Assembly (NCBI GenBank): GCA_037074765.1
Contig: JBAMDO010000058.1
Span: 62,001 to 126,000, forward strand
DNA from: Mansonella perstans
Taxonomy: Eukaryota; Nematoda; Chromadorea; Rhabditida; Onchocercidae
DNA: 64,000 nt
Direction: 5' to 3'
Shown here one piece after another: positions 10,301 to 24,700 of the stretch (the stretch's first letter is position 1; every line of letters starts with the position of its first letter). The position numbers and the translations under genes are program-made. The notes beneath the pieces are model-generated. The model ran no database searches, was not told the origin of the DNA, and saw nothing but the letters and a program-made list of their open reading frames with translations.

Positions 10301-13300
10301 ATGAACTTGCGCACAGTGTTATGGTCACGCCTTACTTTGGGTGTTTTATCATTTATATTCTTACTACTTTATATAGTACAGTACAAAAAATATCATTCAA
10401 ACTATGCTTATTTATCTGAAAAATGTTCAAAATTAATGGTACATTCAGGTGGTTTAAGTGCACAATTACAATGTGAGTCAAATTTTTTTTTATGTAAATG
10501 ATATGTTTTTGCAAATATTCATTTATTGAAATAAAAAAATTGAAAGAAATGAGCAAATTTTTTTTCTTTTATTTTTATTACTAAAGAAGATTGTCATCAA
10601 TAAATACAGTGATAAGTAATCTACAGATACGATCTACAGAACTAAATGACGAAATGAAGATATATCTTCTAGCAGTACTTTTAATGGTTGCACTATTTAA
10701 CTTTCAGTCTACAAATTTAAATCTTTAGTGCAGACATTAATTAATCATTTGAATATACTTTTAAATCAACATACTAATGGCGCATGCTTCCTGTCTGAAA
10801 TGAAATGAACATATTTCATTCTGTATAAAACATTGGGAAGTAAAACATGGATTCATTTAGGTCAAAATAATCAAAATAAATATATGTTTCATACTTTTGC
10901 TTTTTTTTAGGAAAAGACCAAAAGAATTTATGTTTCGTACTACTACTCGTAATGCTTTGTACCGAATGAAATATTTTTATTTCCTTTCAATCAGACATGC
11001 TCCATTACTTTATTGATTTAAAAACATATTCAAGGTGGTTAGTTAATGGCTAGATTAAAGATTAAAATTTCTAGACTGAGAGTTATTTAATGCAAAACAT
11101 TAAAAGCATTGCTAGAAGACATACCTTCACTTTGTCACCTAGTTACATCATAAATTACACTTATCACTGTAGTTATTGGTGACAATCTTTTCAACGCCTT
11201 GCAAAGTGTTCACTCACTTATCTTTGCTCATCTTTTCACCCTAAAATATTATAAAATTAGAATGCAAAAATCGAAATGAAATCAAGTTAACATAACAGAG
11301 GAATTTTATAATGCTTTTTTTTCCTTTATTAAAACATAGTTGCAGCTTAACATTGCAAATTTCTTTTACTGTTATGAATTTTTTTGCAGTATTAATGGAG
11401 CGAAACCATCGAGCCGAAAAATTACTTTCTACCTTGCGTGCTAAATATAATCAAGTTATAACAGGTAAGCAATGCTAATGGGGTATTCTGAATGCTCAAA
11501 AAATGCTTAGTACATGATAATAAATAGTATAATTTAAGACAGTGGCATGTCTTTTAGAATTTCAAATTTAGATTACTGATATTTGTAATCTTATTTACGT
11601 CAAACGAGTTCATTATTTTACAGTTTTCGTTGTTGTATTATTTTCTCTGTTTTTTTTTCCCTTTTTAATTCATACTTTTTAAATTACAAGAGGCATCGAA
11701 ATGAGCTGAAGAAGATAGCATTGTAAATATAGCATTTTATAAAAGATGTCTTTATAATGCTAATAATAAATATTTTATTTAATTAGGAAATGGCGAAGAA
11801 CGACAAAATGTTCAAGTACAATGGTTAGCCTGTAAGGTAGGAATATTTTCATATCTCTAACAATTTACGATTTAGTATGGCAAGAGTTGTTTGTTTGAAG
11901 AAGATGCCTATACATAAATAGTTAAAAAGTTCAATTTCTTCTGGAGGGAGTGGGAGGGGGAGGAAGACTTGTTCTATGAACTTCTTTCAGAAAATTATTC
12001 GGGACTTGTATTTTTGTTGCGAATTAAATCCATATATTGAAGTTTTGCATTTCAGGTTTTTTTTTAATTTTTTAAAACTTTTTTTTTTGCTTCGCAATGA
12101 GCCTTCTTATCGTCAGTTTTGTCTCATTATTCAATGCAATATATTTTCATGGCAAGGTTTTTTATCCAGAGGTTTTTTGAAAGAAGCACACTGTAACAAT
12201 CAGGTTTTCCCAATCTAATACGGTTAAGATTTTGTAGCCCGAACCTCTTTTGAAGTCCTGCTTGAAGTTGCCGGATAATATTCTATCTTTGACACTTGCA
12301 CACCATGTTGAATTCATTTTCATGGAGGTGAAGATGATATAATCATTAAAGTCGTATCTGATTAAAAATTCTTGATATTATTTGTTTAGTACTCATGTTG
12401 CATACAGATTAAAAGTATAGGTCGGAGAATCCTATATAAATTTAACGATCCTATTTTTTAAAACTTCCCTTTTTTCTACATTTTATGCAGATATTTTAGG
12501 CAGCATTAAAAAAATGTTTGGCTGAAGCAACAACGAATGAAAAACAGTTCAGTGATAGAAAAGGTAACTTATTTAAAGTTAGTTGCTTTGAGTAAAAGTA
12601 AGATGGCATATGTTTTCTGCTCTTAATTGCAATGCTTTTTTAACAACTTCTGCATTTTCACCGCAAAAAACTTATTGTCATGTCACTGAACTCCAGAATT
12701 TTTTTATAAAGGTACAGGAATTGCTTAGATTAAAATTTCAGCATTTACATTTTCATCGAATTTCATGAGTAAAAGTTTTTAATTTGCTAATCATTTTCAG
12801 ATACCAATTCCCAAAAACATTTATTTCAGTGTCAGGTATATTTTTCTCTGTATATCTATTTTTATGAATCTTTGAAGTGAAATAAGATTTCAACACAGTA
12901 CTGGCATCACCTTTAATCATTTTTTGAAAACATTGAGCCATTGTTGATGATCTCGCTTTTTCAGGGAGAGCTGAAAAAATTCAAAAAGCAAATTGAAGAA
13001 CTAAAAAAGGAAGAAAGGAATATTTCGGTACTTAATTCATGTTTCAGTATTTTTGCAAACGATTAGATCAAAAATGATCTCACCGATATAATAGCATTCT
13101 GTGGAATCATTCCAATTAAATTTCTAAAAAATCAAGAGTTTTATATCCCTGGTGTAATAAACAATAAGCATTTTTCTTTGCAGATTATAAAAAGTGACTG
13201 CGAGAAGCTATTAATCAATTCACAGGTGAGATTTATGGAAAATTTTATTTAAGTAAAAGCTTTTTATTTCTTAAATCATTTGCTAAATGTCAATCTAGAT

Positions 13301-16300
13301 GCTACTACTATCAAAGCTCTTCTAAGGAACTCGAAGGCGCCTTGATATCTTCTGTAATCTGCGGAAATTTTTAGGCTTTTAATGTTTTGCAAAAAAATGA
13401 ATGCTTTGCAAAAAAATGACTAATATAAGCATTTTGCTTATATTTAATTTAAGCATTGCCACATCTAAAAATAAAGACCGTCTTTTAGTCTTACATATTG
13501 ATTGTCTAGTGGTGGGTTAAAAAGGATTCAAAAACTTTAGTTGAATCATTTAATGAACCATTGCAGACAAACTAATAACTATATTATGGTGGAAATTTTT
13601 GCTTTTTCAAGAAATTTACCTTTTGAACAAAATTTGAAAGTCTCATCTAATTATCAGGAATCTTCATATTTTCTTATGCATATTGATATTTAATTCTGAA
13701 AGATAATATCAGTTTTATCCATCGGCTTTAATTTATATAAATTTTGAAGTGAACATAAAAGCAGCAGCTGCACGGGAATTCACTATATCTGTTTTTTTTG
13801 GCATTCATCTTTAGTAATCATATCAGACTTAAATTTAAGATGGATATTCATCCAGCGTTTCGTAGGTGATACTAGGTGAGTGCTCTAATGTTTGCATGGG
13901 TGGAAGCGGCTGCTCTTGTTGCTGCTGTTGAGTGATTGTGTTTGTCCAACCTGTTGGAAGTTCATCAGGACTTCGATAAACAATTGTTGTTGATGGTGGA
14001 TGAATAGTTGCAGACTGTACAGATAGATTATTATGTAATATAGCCTTCTGTTCCATGATTTGTGCAGGTGGAGCAGCCCAACAGATGTTAGCTGGTCCAT
14101 AATTGTCCGATAAATGGAATACTGCTGGAGGGTGAACCAAAAGCTGAAAGACAACTCTAAGTGAAGGTGATAGTAGTATTAAAAAGCCGTAATGTTATTT
14201 TCAGTTCGTTTTGTAAGCTACTGCAAAGTGTTTATTATTTTCATAGAGCTCATAATCTGTTCAAAAAGGGATTGAAAGTTTTGAATTTAATTTTTGATAC
14301 AGAAGTTTTCATGGCTTTTGTTCAGTATTAAATTAATATTTAATTTTAAATATTTAAGGGCAGTCTGACGATTTTTTAAAGATGATATTAGCAGTTGGCG
14401 ATTTTCCGACAATGTCAATTTGCATGATTTTGCGTGGTATTTTGCATAGGATCATATATTTATAGTATTCATAGTTTACGTAAGCTTGAAACAAGTTATA
14501 AACAAGCCTAAATTGGCATATCTTCGGATTATAACTAAAAGTACCTGTTGCTGCGCTTGTCTGTGCATATACTGTAAGAACCAAGGTTGTAAATTGAACG
14601 TTTTGTCTTCTGTACCGGTACACTTTGAACGTCGCATTCGTCGCCTACAAAAAGATTTTGTTCTGCATATTGTGTATTTTAGTAGGTATTTAGTGTATTT
14701 TAGTATGTATTTTAGGATACTTGAATTTTTCATTTTTATCTCGTTACACGTATAGCTATGAATTCTCGTTTTTATAAAAGTTATTTCATATCTTCTTCCA
14801 TCAACTCAAATATTTTGCAGCGATATGCTTAAGAAAATACCGGTTAGCTTAGAAAATATAAGGCGAAGGATGTAAAATGATGTTTGCAAAGCTATTGTGG
14901 TCATCGAGAGGTGTTTTTACATGAATCAGTTGTCTGAGCAAAAGTTAATCGACTTTGCTGGCGCCTTCTTCATTCTTTTTTGGCGGCATTTAAAATAACT
15001 TTTTTAATGTTTCATAAATGTTTATTCTTTTATATTTACTTTTTAAGGAAACGATAATACTTTCGATTTTTTAAGAAAATTATAACTAAAATTATGCATT
15101 ATTCATTATAATGAGTAAATTGCATGATTCTCTCTGTATTATTAGTGTATAACAAATTGATCTTAAGAGAATAGTTCCAATCAATATCTCTTACCATCTT
15201 AAGATTTATGAACATTTATGCATCATTTTTTATTGCTATATTTAATAGAGATTTTATTTTTTAGATAAATGCTCGAATTAGCATCATCTTTTGCTTTTAA
15301 CTTTTATTTTTTCGTAAATATATCATTTTATATCTGAAAAACATATCTGAATTGTGTAGACTTTATCATTTATAGACTTTCTCGAGCAATAAATACTTAC
15401 TTTGCTCATATTATAGATAATATTCAAAATACATAACAGTAGTTATACCTCCTTTTGAAATTCCCATTATCAAACATATTGACACTGTCTGGTGATAACG
15501 TCCAGAAGTTTCCCTTACGATCATTTGCAGGTCCAATACCATCACGTGCCTTTTTAATAAAGCAATCATTTAAGGATAGATTATGCCTAATGCTGTTCTG
15601 CCATCCTTGACGCCTTTTTGGATCACAGTTACGGTAGTATGGAAAACGAGCATCAATATACTGTAAGATAAAGGACTATTGATGATGGTACAGATCTTTT
15701 TTCATCGAGGTTGATTCACATCGAACTTTTATGCTATCGTTGCTTTTTTTTTTATGACATGTGAACAAATTTTCATCATGGGAAAAGGATAAAGTTTTCA
15801 TAGGTATTAGTCATTCCATTTTTGAAACTTGGGTAATAAGTTTTTCGAAGTAGTATTTATGTTCTGATAAATGAGATTTTATTTTTAAAGATCTGAAAAG
15901 ATATGAGGATTGCTGGGGAATTTAATCTTCAAGAATTTCTCGTCTCTTCTTTCGTTTTTATAATTCAAGGTAAATGTTAAATTTTGCAACCTGTGGTTTA
16001 GTAGACGAATTATTTATATTCAAATTTATCAAATAATTCAGCATGAAAAGTTAAAATTATTACGTGATAAATTTGCGAAAGAGTCATCCGTCGTTCGGGT
16101 GAATCGCTTATTGCCATCGTAATGAGTGCAACGTATGAATAAGGTGGTTTCTCACCTTCATTTCCTTCTTCTCTAAAATTATAATTTATTTTCTAGTTTT
16201 AGTTGAAGAACTTCAAATTCAAAAAACTTCAAATACCTCATTTAATTTGAATAAAGTAGATTAGAGTTTGTGGAATGATATTAGTTGCATTGAAAATTCG

Positions 16301-19300
16301 CATCAGCATCCTGTTTAATGAGTAAATGATGGTCTGCGGGAAATCTTTACGAACTTAATTTATGAGTCACGAATTCAGATTTTCTTAAAATAGAGTTCTT
16401 TCAATAACAACTTATAAGTGTTAATTTGTTAATTTCAATTGTATAACATCTGTACAAAAAATATAAGCAGCTTGTGTAAAGAATAAGTGGTCAGATTTCA
16501 CTTGATTGTTTTGATGCTAGGAAAAAGTGTTTTAGAAAAATTATCTAAGAAAAGGTGTAAATGAATAAGAAGTGGTTATATAGTACTACCGCTGAAGGTC
16601 TTTGCATAAAGAAGGTCAGAGGATTTTGCATAAATAAATTTAAAATAGTGTTGTGCAGGTCATGTGTTAGCTCCGCATTAGTAAGTTGTCTTTCTTGCTG
16701 TAAAAATGAATTGAGAAATTGGTCTAAGTTGAATCAAAAGCAAATAAAGATTTAAATTAAATTATTATAGCAAAGAAAGAGGAGAGATCTATCAGCAATA
16801 TCATAAAAAAAAAAAACTGAAAATAAAGAAAGAAAAAACTGAGCTCCGTAACATAAATATTTGTTTTTTCGAAATAAAATATTGCTTTATTATCTAACGA
16901 GGAAACGGATTCCGTCGGATCGGGCTGACTTTGTCTTTTCTTTTCTATATTTTACTTTACTTTCTTATTTTCCCACGAAAGGGACTTGAGAAAATCGAAA
17001 GGTAACATTATGATTATGATAAAATTTTATTTCAAAACGTAATCAAATCAAAAAGAGAATGATGGGGGTTGCAATAGTGGTTGTTAGCTTTATATGACTT
17101 AAAGCTAGACGTATCATCCTTTGAAATACTTCCAATTTTGAATGTTCGGAAAAGTTTTGTTAAAAAAAGAACTTACACAATAGTTCGATTGGACATTAGC
17201 GAGTTCGGTGCTTTTGCTGATGCAATATTTGTTGCTACTGTAGAAGTAGAAGAAAGGGTGGATGACGATTGTGATGCTTTTGCTTAAAGAAAGCAAAATA
17301 CAAGTATAGGCCTGCCATCTCAGCATACTTTTTCCTCTTATTTCTTTCACATATGATACACTCAATCACTGGAGCCGTCCATGGAAAAACAGTTCATCTC
17401 CGCTTTTTCTTCACATTTTTTGTTTCTATTTTTATTATTGCCCCTTCTCTAACTCTTCCATTCTTCATTTTTCGGCATATTTCTATTACAGTATGTTTTT
17501 TGCCGATATCTTAAATTTATCTCCTTAAAGCCAGGTAGTGAATTATAGGAACGATTCAGCAAGCTTACTATAATGTGAGTTTTCCAATTCATATCTTGTT
17601 ATATTTGAGGCATAATTATGTTTGTTGAGAGATATAGTCTTCATTGATATTTTTTTACTCAATCACATAGTGTTCATTTGGAATTAACACTTGTTTTTTT
17701 TCAAAGATAATTTATGGATGAGAAAAAATTGTCCAGAAATTTGGCCTCTATTTTCTTTTTTAAATCAATTTTTTGCAGTTAACTCGATCACCAAAATTAA
17801 ATTACGTTCAAAATGGAAAAGTGCACTTTAAACGTGTGGGACATCTAAATGAAGAGCTTGAATTTCGACGCAGTCAAGTTCCAGCACCTCAGATAGCCAC
17901 TGTTTTATCCAAAAAGGAGCTGCTTTCGAGGTTATCTAATCGAAATGAGCATCAGAAACAAATTCTTGGTACGTTATTTCAGGATTACATAGAATTGCCT
18001 TTTTTAAAATATAAATTGTATGTTACTTTTGACTGAACGGTCCTTTTCTCTATTATTTTAATATATCCAGTTATTTATTTTTATTTTCCTATTTTAATTT
18101 TACTGCAGAAACCTGGCATAATGTTCAGATCGGATGTTATATTATCCGAATTTCTGAATGTTATGACTTTTCATAATGTTTTTAATTTAAATGAAAGTTT
18201 TGTTGGATTTTCAATATTATCGTTATGCAATAGTTGATATTTCTTTGTTAAAAATTATAACGTTAATTTGAGATAAATGTAATTTTTAGAGACGTAATAT
18301 TCTGTAATTTCCAGAAACGTGATGTTCTGTAATTTTCAGAGACATGGTATTCCTGACACTTTGCTTTTTTAATGTGTTACCACTTCTATTTTATTTAATA
18401 TATCGCCACTTTTATTTTAGATAATGCTGCTGAAGTAGTTGACGTTCCTGAATACGAATATAAGGATTACAAAGATGCAGTAAGTTACTTTTTTTTCGAA
18501 TTCCATTCTTTGGTCCTTTGATGTGTTTGACTGATTAACTTAGTGTATCATGAAATAACGCAAAAAGTTCATACCATTTCCGCATTTCGTTACTAGACTA
18601 GTAAAACTGAATCCATTGCAAAAAAAACTGGAGATCTGTCTGAGCCTTTAATCTCTTTCACTTGGGTTCATACTTCACTCTTGCTTTGCATTAATAAGTA
18701 GAAAAAATTGAAGTTGAAACTGAATCCATCATACTTAGGTTTATCTGTTTCAGTGATGAGAAGGAACGATCAGAAGCATTTTTCAATATTCAAACTCTTT
18801 ATTATTTTTTGTTCTCTTTCACTAAATCTATCTGATGTTATAAAACTCTAGAATACTTCTAAATTTAGATACGTATTTTTTCAACTGTTCGTATTCATTT
18901 AATTCTTCTCTGCTTTAATTCTTATCAAAAATTCCTCGGAACTGATTGCTAAGATATCTTTTATTTTGCGTCGTTAAAGATAATTTTCAGAGTATTTTCT
19001 GTTGGATTTATTTATGAGAAAAGGTGATTCAGTTTTATATTTTTAACATACGAATTCGTTTCAAGAGATAATGTCGAGAAAAGCAATTTAAGTTATGAGG
19101 AGAAGTAGCGTGAGGTGAAGGACATAAAATAATGGATTCTCTTAGATGTTATAAAATGGCTTTAAAGGATTTAATGTTAAATTTCTCTTGTATGCTTTTC
19201 TTGTATGCTTTTTTTCTTGCTACTTTTTCTTTTTTTTTTCTTCTCTTGTATGCCTTGTCTTATCCGGTTTTGTTTTAAATTTCGATCATACTTGTTTTAT

Positions 19301-21769
19301 AAAATAAGTTCAGTACTGTTTTAGTTTTAAATATTTATTTTACTCCTTACTGTATATAATTTTGTGTGTCATTATTTCTCTTTTACTACATCTTTCTAGT
19401 TATGATATAAAAATTGAATTTAGATTCATATTTTTTCGTTAAAAAGCTTTTTTTCATGGGTATTTTATTGCCGCAGAAATATCGTTCATCTGGTTTTATT
19501 TTTATTGTATATTATTACATTTACCTAGCTGTTGTTCATATTGTTCACCATTATTTGTTCATTTGGTGATGATTTTATTTTTTTGCTTTGATTTGTGACA
19601 TTTAAATTAATCTTAAGAACAATATATACGTGACATGAAAATGAAGCAATTTCAATTCCCTGGAAAAAGTTTCTTGAAACTGCAGAAATGGAGAGCGGAA
19701 AGTTTTAACATACCTTTCAGGTATTAATATTTCTCATTTTGCTACACTGTCGTAAAGTTCCGGTCAATTATATTTTCAGCGAGAATCATAGGAGCAAATC
19801 CGCAATAGAAATGTGATAAATGATTAGTTTCTAGCAAAATAAGTTACTTCTCTTTTCAGTAGCAAGTGATTCCCCAGCAGAATATTCTTTTTTCTATATA
19901 ATAGATAGAGGATTCAAGTTTTTTCCTTTAAAAAAAAAATATTTCCATCAAAAAGTTTGTGGTTTAAATATATGTGTGAGAAATTTGTGCTTTAAATGTT
20001 TTGTGCTTATTTAACCGAATAAAAATATATTAATTAACTATGGTCCCAGCAACAATGTCAACTTTACGTTAGGTTTCATCAACGAATAATTTGTCTGCTG
20101 TTTAGAAGTAGAAAGATTTTAGTTTCAGCTTTAGGAAATAGATAATTCTTCATTTCAAAAATAAAATAATTTATGCTAAATTTATTATGACGACACACTT
20201 GAAAAAAGGAAATGAACTTTGTAGTCTGCGAAGATAAGGTCAGACTGGTGGACAAAGGGAAGGCAGACAAATCCTATTTGAAAGCAATTTTAAGAGTAAC
20301 TTGATGTTGAAGTGAAATCTAGCTGATGTCTGAAAATGGTATTTTCAATTTTAGGAAGATGTAAATCGCTACCTAATTTAATGTATTATTTACGACAGAC
20401 GTTGGTCAGTTTCGCTAAGGCAAATATATGGATAATACTGCAGTGAGAACATGATAAAATTTATTGTTTTGGAAAAAAACTTTTTAAACTTAAGATAAAA
20501 GAGATTTCGAATTTACTCAATTCAAAATTCATAATATTTGTTAACGTTATCGCTTCATTTCAATTGTTGTAATGAACAAAAGGGAGATAAATTCAAAAGA
20601 TCTGCAGTCTCGAGGAAAAAACCATATAAACTACAGTTCAATAAATTTCGATGTCTTTAATGAAATTATCACTGCTTGCTCTCACCCTGATATTTATGCA
20701 TTGCGCTTTTTGTAGTTTAATATTTTTAGAATGTACCTGATTAATGCTTCGTTGAAGACCTTCAAGGCAACCATCGTATTCGACATGTGGCATTAGGAAA
20801 AGGGAGGAGCTAAATTCGTACTGGAAATGAATCAGATTTGAAACCGTACAATTATTCACTAAGATACAGAAGCGACCATTGCGTAACTATTTGCAATGAT
20901 AATGGTTCACCAATTCCAGTTATGTTCACCAATTATGCACAAAGTTAGTTACATCTTTCAAACGCGACGTTCTTCAAGTTCCATCTGAAATTTTAAATTG
21001 AACGAAACTTTAGAGCTAATTTTAATTTAATTAGTTTTTAAAATATTTTTGATAATTAAATTGAAAGTTAGCGTTTTTTGATTCCATTTTGCTGATTGAA
21101 TTAAAACTGATGGAAAATCAAAGTAAAGTTCAATTTAATGAGTAAATCACTTTATTTTGTAATTAATTTCAGGAGTTTTAAAGATAAAGTACTTGAAAGT
21201 TAATTCTTAATAAACTGTCAAATTTAAAAAATAATACCAATAAAATGATAAAATGATCTATTAAAATAATAAAATAATAAAATGATCGCTTCAGTTATAA
21301 AACCGCCTAGTTCTGAAAATTTACTGAAAGATTAATGGTGACATCATCGGTATTATTGTAATAATGCAGTATTTATCGGCATTTGGATTAAAATTCGAAC
21401 CTAAGTAAACGTATTTGAAGTATCTGCTGTCGTTAGAGTTGATTTGATAAATTGCAAATGCATTTCACTTTTGTTTCCAGATCTCTTAAATGTTCATGCA
21501 GTCGAAATTCTGGAAATCGAGTATTTACTCTTTTTCTTCTGATCTTTGTTTTTTGAATGGTAAAAAGATGTCATTTTATGCTATACAAATAAGTATATCT
21601 GCTAAACTTTATTCAGCAAGAAAATGAAGAGGACAGCGATGACAATGTTGCAGTGATAAGGATGATAATGACATCGAATTGTTGTTTTACAGTTCTTCAA
21701 CTCCCATCAACTTTGCACACCACATCTCTATCTATCGGTCATAATTTCAACAAATACCGCTCTCTTTGA
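10301..21769 (+). CDS. Type II Golgi membrane coiled-coil protein, GOLM1/GOLM2-like
   Basis: Nine exons give about 293 aa: 10301-10472, 11390-11464, 11787-11836, 12500-12577, 12965-13027, 13184-13225, 17779-17968, 18421-18479 and 21617-21769. A short basic cytoplasmic N-terminus ([10 protein letters not shown]) is followed by a signal anchor at about residues 11-27, then a lumenal coiled coil with dispersed cysteines ([36 protein letters not shown]). A linker ([19 protein letters not shown]) leads to an acidic tail ([20 protein letters not shown]). This order is that of GP73/GOLM1 and CASC4/GOLM2, cis-Golgi proteins that cycle to endosomes; sequence identity is too low for a firm call. Exon 4 uses donor GTTAGT at 12578 because the nearer GTAACT breaks the frame. 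The final exon is the weakest: its acidic start fits, but its last 38 residues do not look typical. The long intron 13226-17778 contains the forkhead gene. Confidence 0.6.
13835..17382 (-). CDS. Forkhead-box (FOX) transcription factor, nested in an intron
   Basis: Sequence-specific nuclear transcription factor. Minus-strand exons: 17382-17370 (short first exon, weak), 17282-17177, 16172-16064, 15660-15449, 14644-14545 and 14143-13835, together about 282 aa. The winged-helix domain covers about residues 48-148: [62 protein letters not shown], then [20 protein letters not shown]. All helix-3 contact residues of the [15 protein letters not shown] motif are present. Two features depart from common FOX classes: about four extra residues before WQNSIRH and about three before KGNFWTL. 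The N-terminus is Ser/Thr-rich; the C-terminus has a glutamine run and an acidic end (ETLDEYPS). The whole gene sits inside an intron of the GOLM-like gene on the opposite strand. I cannot assign the FOX class by sequence; C. elegans fkh-6 is a candidate because, from memory, it also has a long wing loop and is a neighbour of ntl-2. Confidence 0.93.
18480..21616. other. Large last intron of the GOLM-like gene with exon-like segments on the minus strand
   Basis: This 3.1 kb interval lies between the last two proposed GOLM-like exons. On the minus strand three open segments are framed by acceptor and donor consensus: 20820-20737 (28 codons, with [18 protein letters not shown]), 20273-20199 (25 codons, [15 protein letters not shown]) and 19679-19630. 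A fourth at about 20984 reads [10 protein letters not shown]. The YDGCLEGL motif is like the end of a laminin-G-type domain, but this is a single short motif. No start or end of a gene is found, so I treat them as candidate exons only. Confidence 0.25.
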
Positions 21770-24700
21770 CGTCTCACGGCCAGTATTATTCTCCCTTCCT
21801 TTTTTATTCTTTCACCTAATTCACGTGTGACCTTATATCCTTTCACATTTCGCTGCTATCAAGTATTCCTGAATTTTTATGTAGTAACAATTATTTTTTT
21901 TCGAATTCAAAATTTTAAAAAAAGGATAATAGAACTAGTCAGTCATCCATAGTTCTGTTTTCTTGAAATTGATAAGAATGAGTTGATTTTAAACTTAATT
22001 TTCCAAAGTTTAATTAAGTCGTCATCATTTATATTAGACATATTTCATATTCTTGGTACACGAAAGAGGACATCGAGCTTAGACGATTAAAAAAATTTTT
22101 AACACAAGTTTTATTAAAAATAGCATTCAATTATGTTACCAGTGAGCACGAAAGTAATGAAAGTGAATAAATGAAAGTTAAGCAGTTAATTTGAATGATA
22201 GACTGATTAAAGATACTACCGCCAGACATATCCAAACTGTTAGTGATAATAGTGCAGGAAAGTGTGAATAATGTTATAGCAATTGAATATGATGGAAAGT
22301 AACTATTTTGAAGAAACCATTTTTATTGTAAATAGAAAATCATTTGTTAGCTTTCTGATTTCATCTCGCTAATCGCTAATCGAGAATGATCTCTAAAATT
22401 GACGATTTAAAAAGGAATTTGCTAAACATAACAATAACTTGCTCTCAGTCATTTTACTATTCGTCGAATACTTAATTTCCGATGTATTATGTTTGTTTTT
22501 TTTTTTGTCGACTGGAAATAAATATCTTTTTCAGATTTACTTACACTCACTTTTCAAGCTTTTCAAGCTCTATCAAGATGATATTTGACAATTTGCTAGA
22601 AACAAATAGAAACACAGCATTACTCAGATATGCCTGCTACTACATGAAGCATTGAATAAACAATTTAGTGCATAAATACAAAACATTGAAATTCAATCGA
22701 CTTTGTGCATTTTTAACTCAATCCATTTAAGAAAGACAAATGACATGAAATAAGATTCGTGAATAGTATTTTTGCTTTAATATCTAATTGTACATCAAGA
22801 TTCGACCTGAAATAATCATTCATACTAACGCTTCTATTCACCATCGTATTTCAGTGATCATATTCCTGAACCCAGTGTAATTCCCTGTTCGTTTCTTTCA
22901 TCCCTATTTAGTAAAACATATTAATCTCATAACTGCAGTACTAAATCTGAGCAAATAGTACTTCGTAAATTAAAATTCTTATTAATGAATTCCATATTTT
23001 AAACGACATTTATCACTCAAAATGTAAAACTTGATAAATTAAAAGCAAATGAAATTAGTCGTGTCACATTAAATCTTTTATTTTTCTCTCGCAAATCACT
23101 TACTTAAATAAAACCAAACGGTAACATTGAAGTAAAAAGATCCTAGTTTTTGGAGTAAAGACAAGAGCTTAAAACTGTCAGATTCTTAATTTCGTGAACA
23201 AATTGCATCAAAAAATCAATTTATCACACTTTATAGTTTTTCTGACAATGTCACCGAAAGTGACATTAAAATCCAAGGAAATTTGATTGCTGCGTTTCAC
23301 ATTGTGTAAAATACAGCACTTTTTTGTTCTGCTCAATTTAACTAAGTTTTTTTTATCTAGATTTTGAATTGTTAATTGTTCATTAAATTAGTAAATCAAC
23401 CAACATTTTAATTATAACTTGTTAAGTTCTATGAAAATAGCCTGCTTATCACAACCCAACTTCGGGTCGTCGCGAAATAATTACAACAGTTTTAAAAATT
23501 CTCAAACTGCAAGTTGAATAAGGTTTAATGATTTGTTCTTTAACAGTAATATATGATATATACAAATTATAACAAATTCTCGCTATTCTCTCAATTCCGA
23601 TTGAGCTCATTTCATCATGTCATGTGAAATTACTGTTATCATAAAAAGTTAGTTGTCGAAATGACACGGTATACATCAATCATTACATTTTGTGCACTAA
23701 ATGCTGCACTAAATAAAAACATCGCAATTAAAAGTCACTTATCCCATTAATTAATTGGTAATAAATTATGTATTATTTAATCATTTCTGCGCAAGAGAAA
23801 ATATTAATAAAAATAAATCGCATTACAAACGCTTGTATTACTGGCAGCATCGTTGAAAATTTTGCGCTACTGCTGAAAATAATTTAATAGACGGCAAGCA
23901 TTACATGCGTTCAAATTCAAGACTCTCTCGGATTTAAACAGCCAGATATGCTCAATTGATGAATGACAATCTACGACAATAAATAAGAACTAGACTTGGC
24001 TATGCAGAAAGCGGAAAGCTCAAAATAAAGCCATATGAAACATTTTCTTAGACGGAAATATTCAATATACCAGCAAAAGCTCTCATTGAACATTCAACTT
24101 ATAAATTGAAAATACTCAAAATTCCGGTAACTTTCATTTCATAGTCAATAATTCCATGAGTAGTTTAAAGAAATAAAAGTAAGCTGGAAGCTCACTCATT
24201 CCCTTTCTTTATTCAAGGTAAAGACAAGAAATTCAACCAATATAAATGCTTGTGAAAATGAAATCTGGATTATTTGCTATTCAGTGCGCATTATCAATGT
24301 CGTATCGAGGTATTCTTTTCGCCATTACAAACACTCCGTAATGATATAATTTTTTCCAATAATAGACAACAATACATATCCTCGTCACTTGTTGTTGAGA
24401 CAGAAAAAGCTTTACAAATAATAACTATTTATTTCTAGTTCTATATATAATCTTATTAGGTTTTCTTCTTCAACTTTTAATTGGCAGTTTATTGTAAATT
24501 ACTTTATAATAATCTCTTTGCTTTATAAATCCAGGTAAGATTAAAGTATTCAAATTCTATATGACAATTCGACATTTCGTAAAAGCAATATTTAACCAAA
24601 ACATTTGTGTATGTTTTTCATGTCATACGATCTCGAGGGAAGATTGATGACTACTCGCGACAGTCATATATTACTCATACTTCATGTTTCCACAATCTCC

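Noticed and set aside
14354..14755. Three overlapping open frames on both strands
   Set aside because: They are frames across the forkhead exon 14545-14644 and its introns; only that exon is supported.
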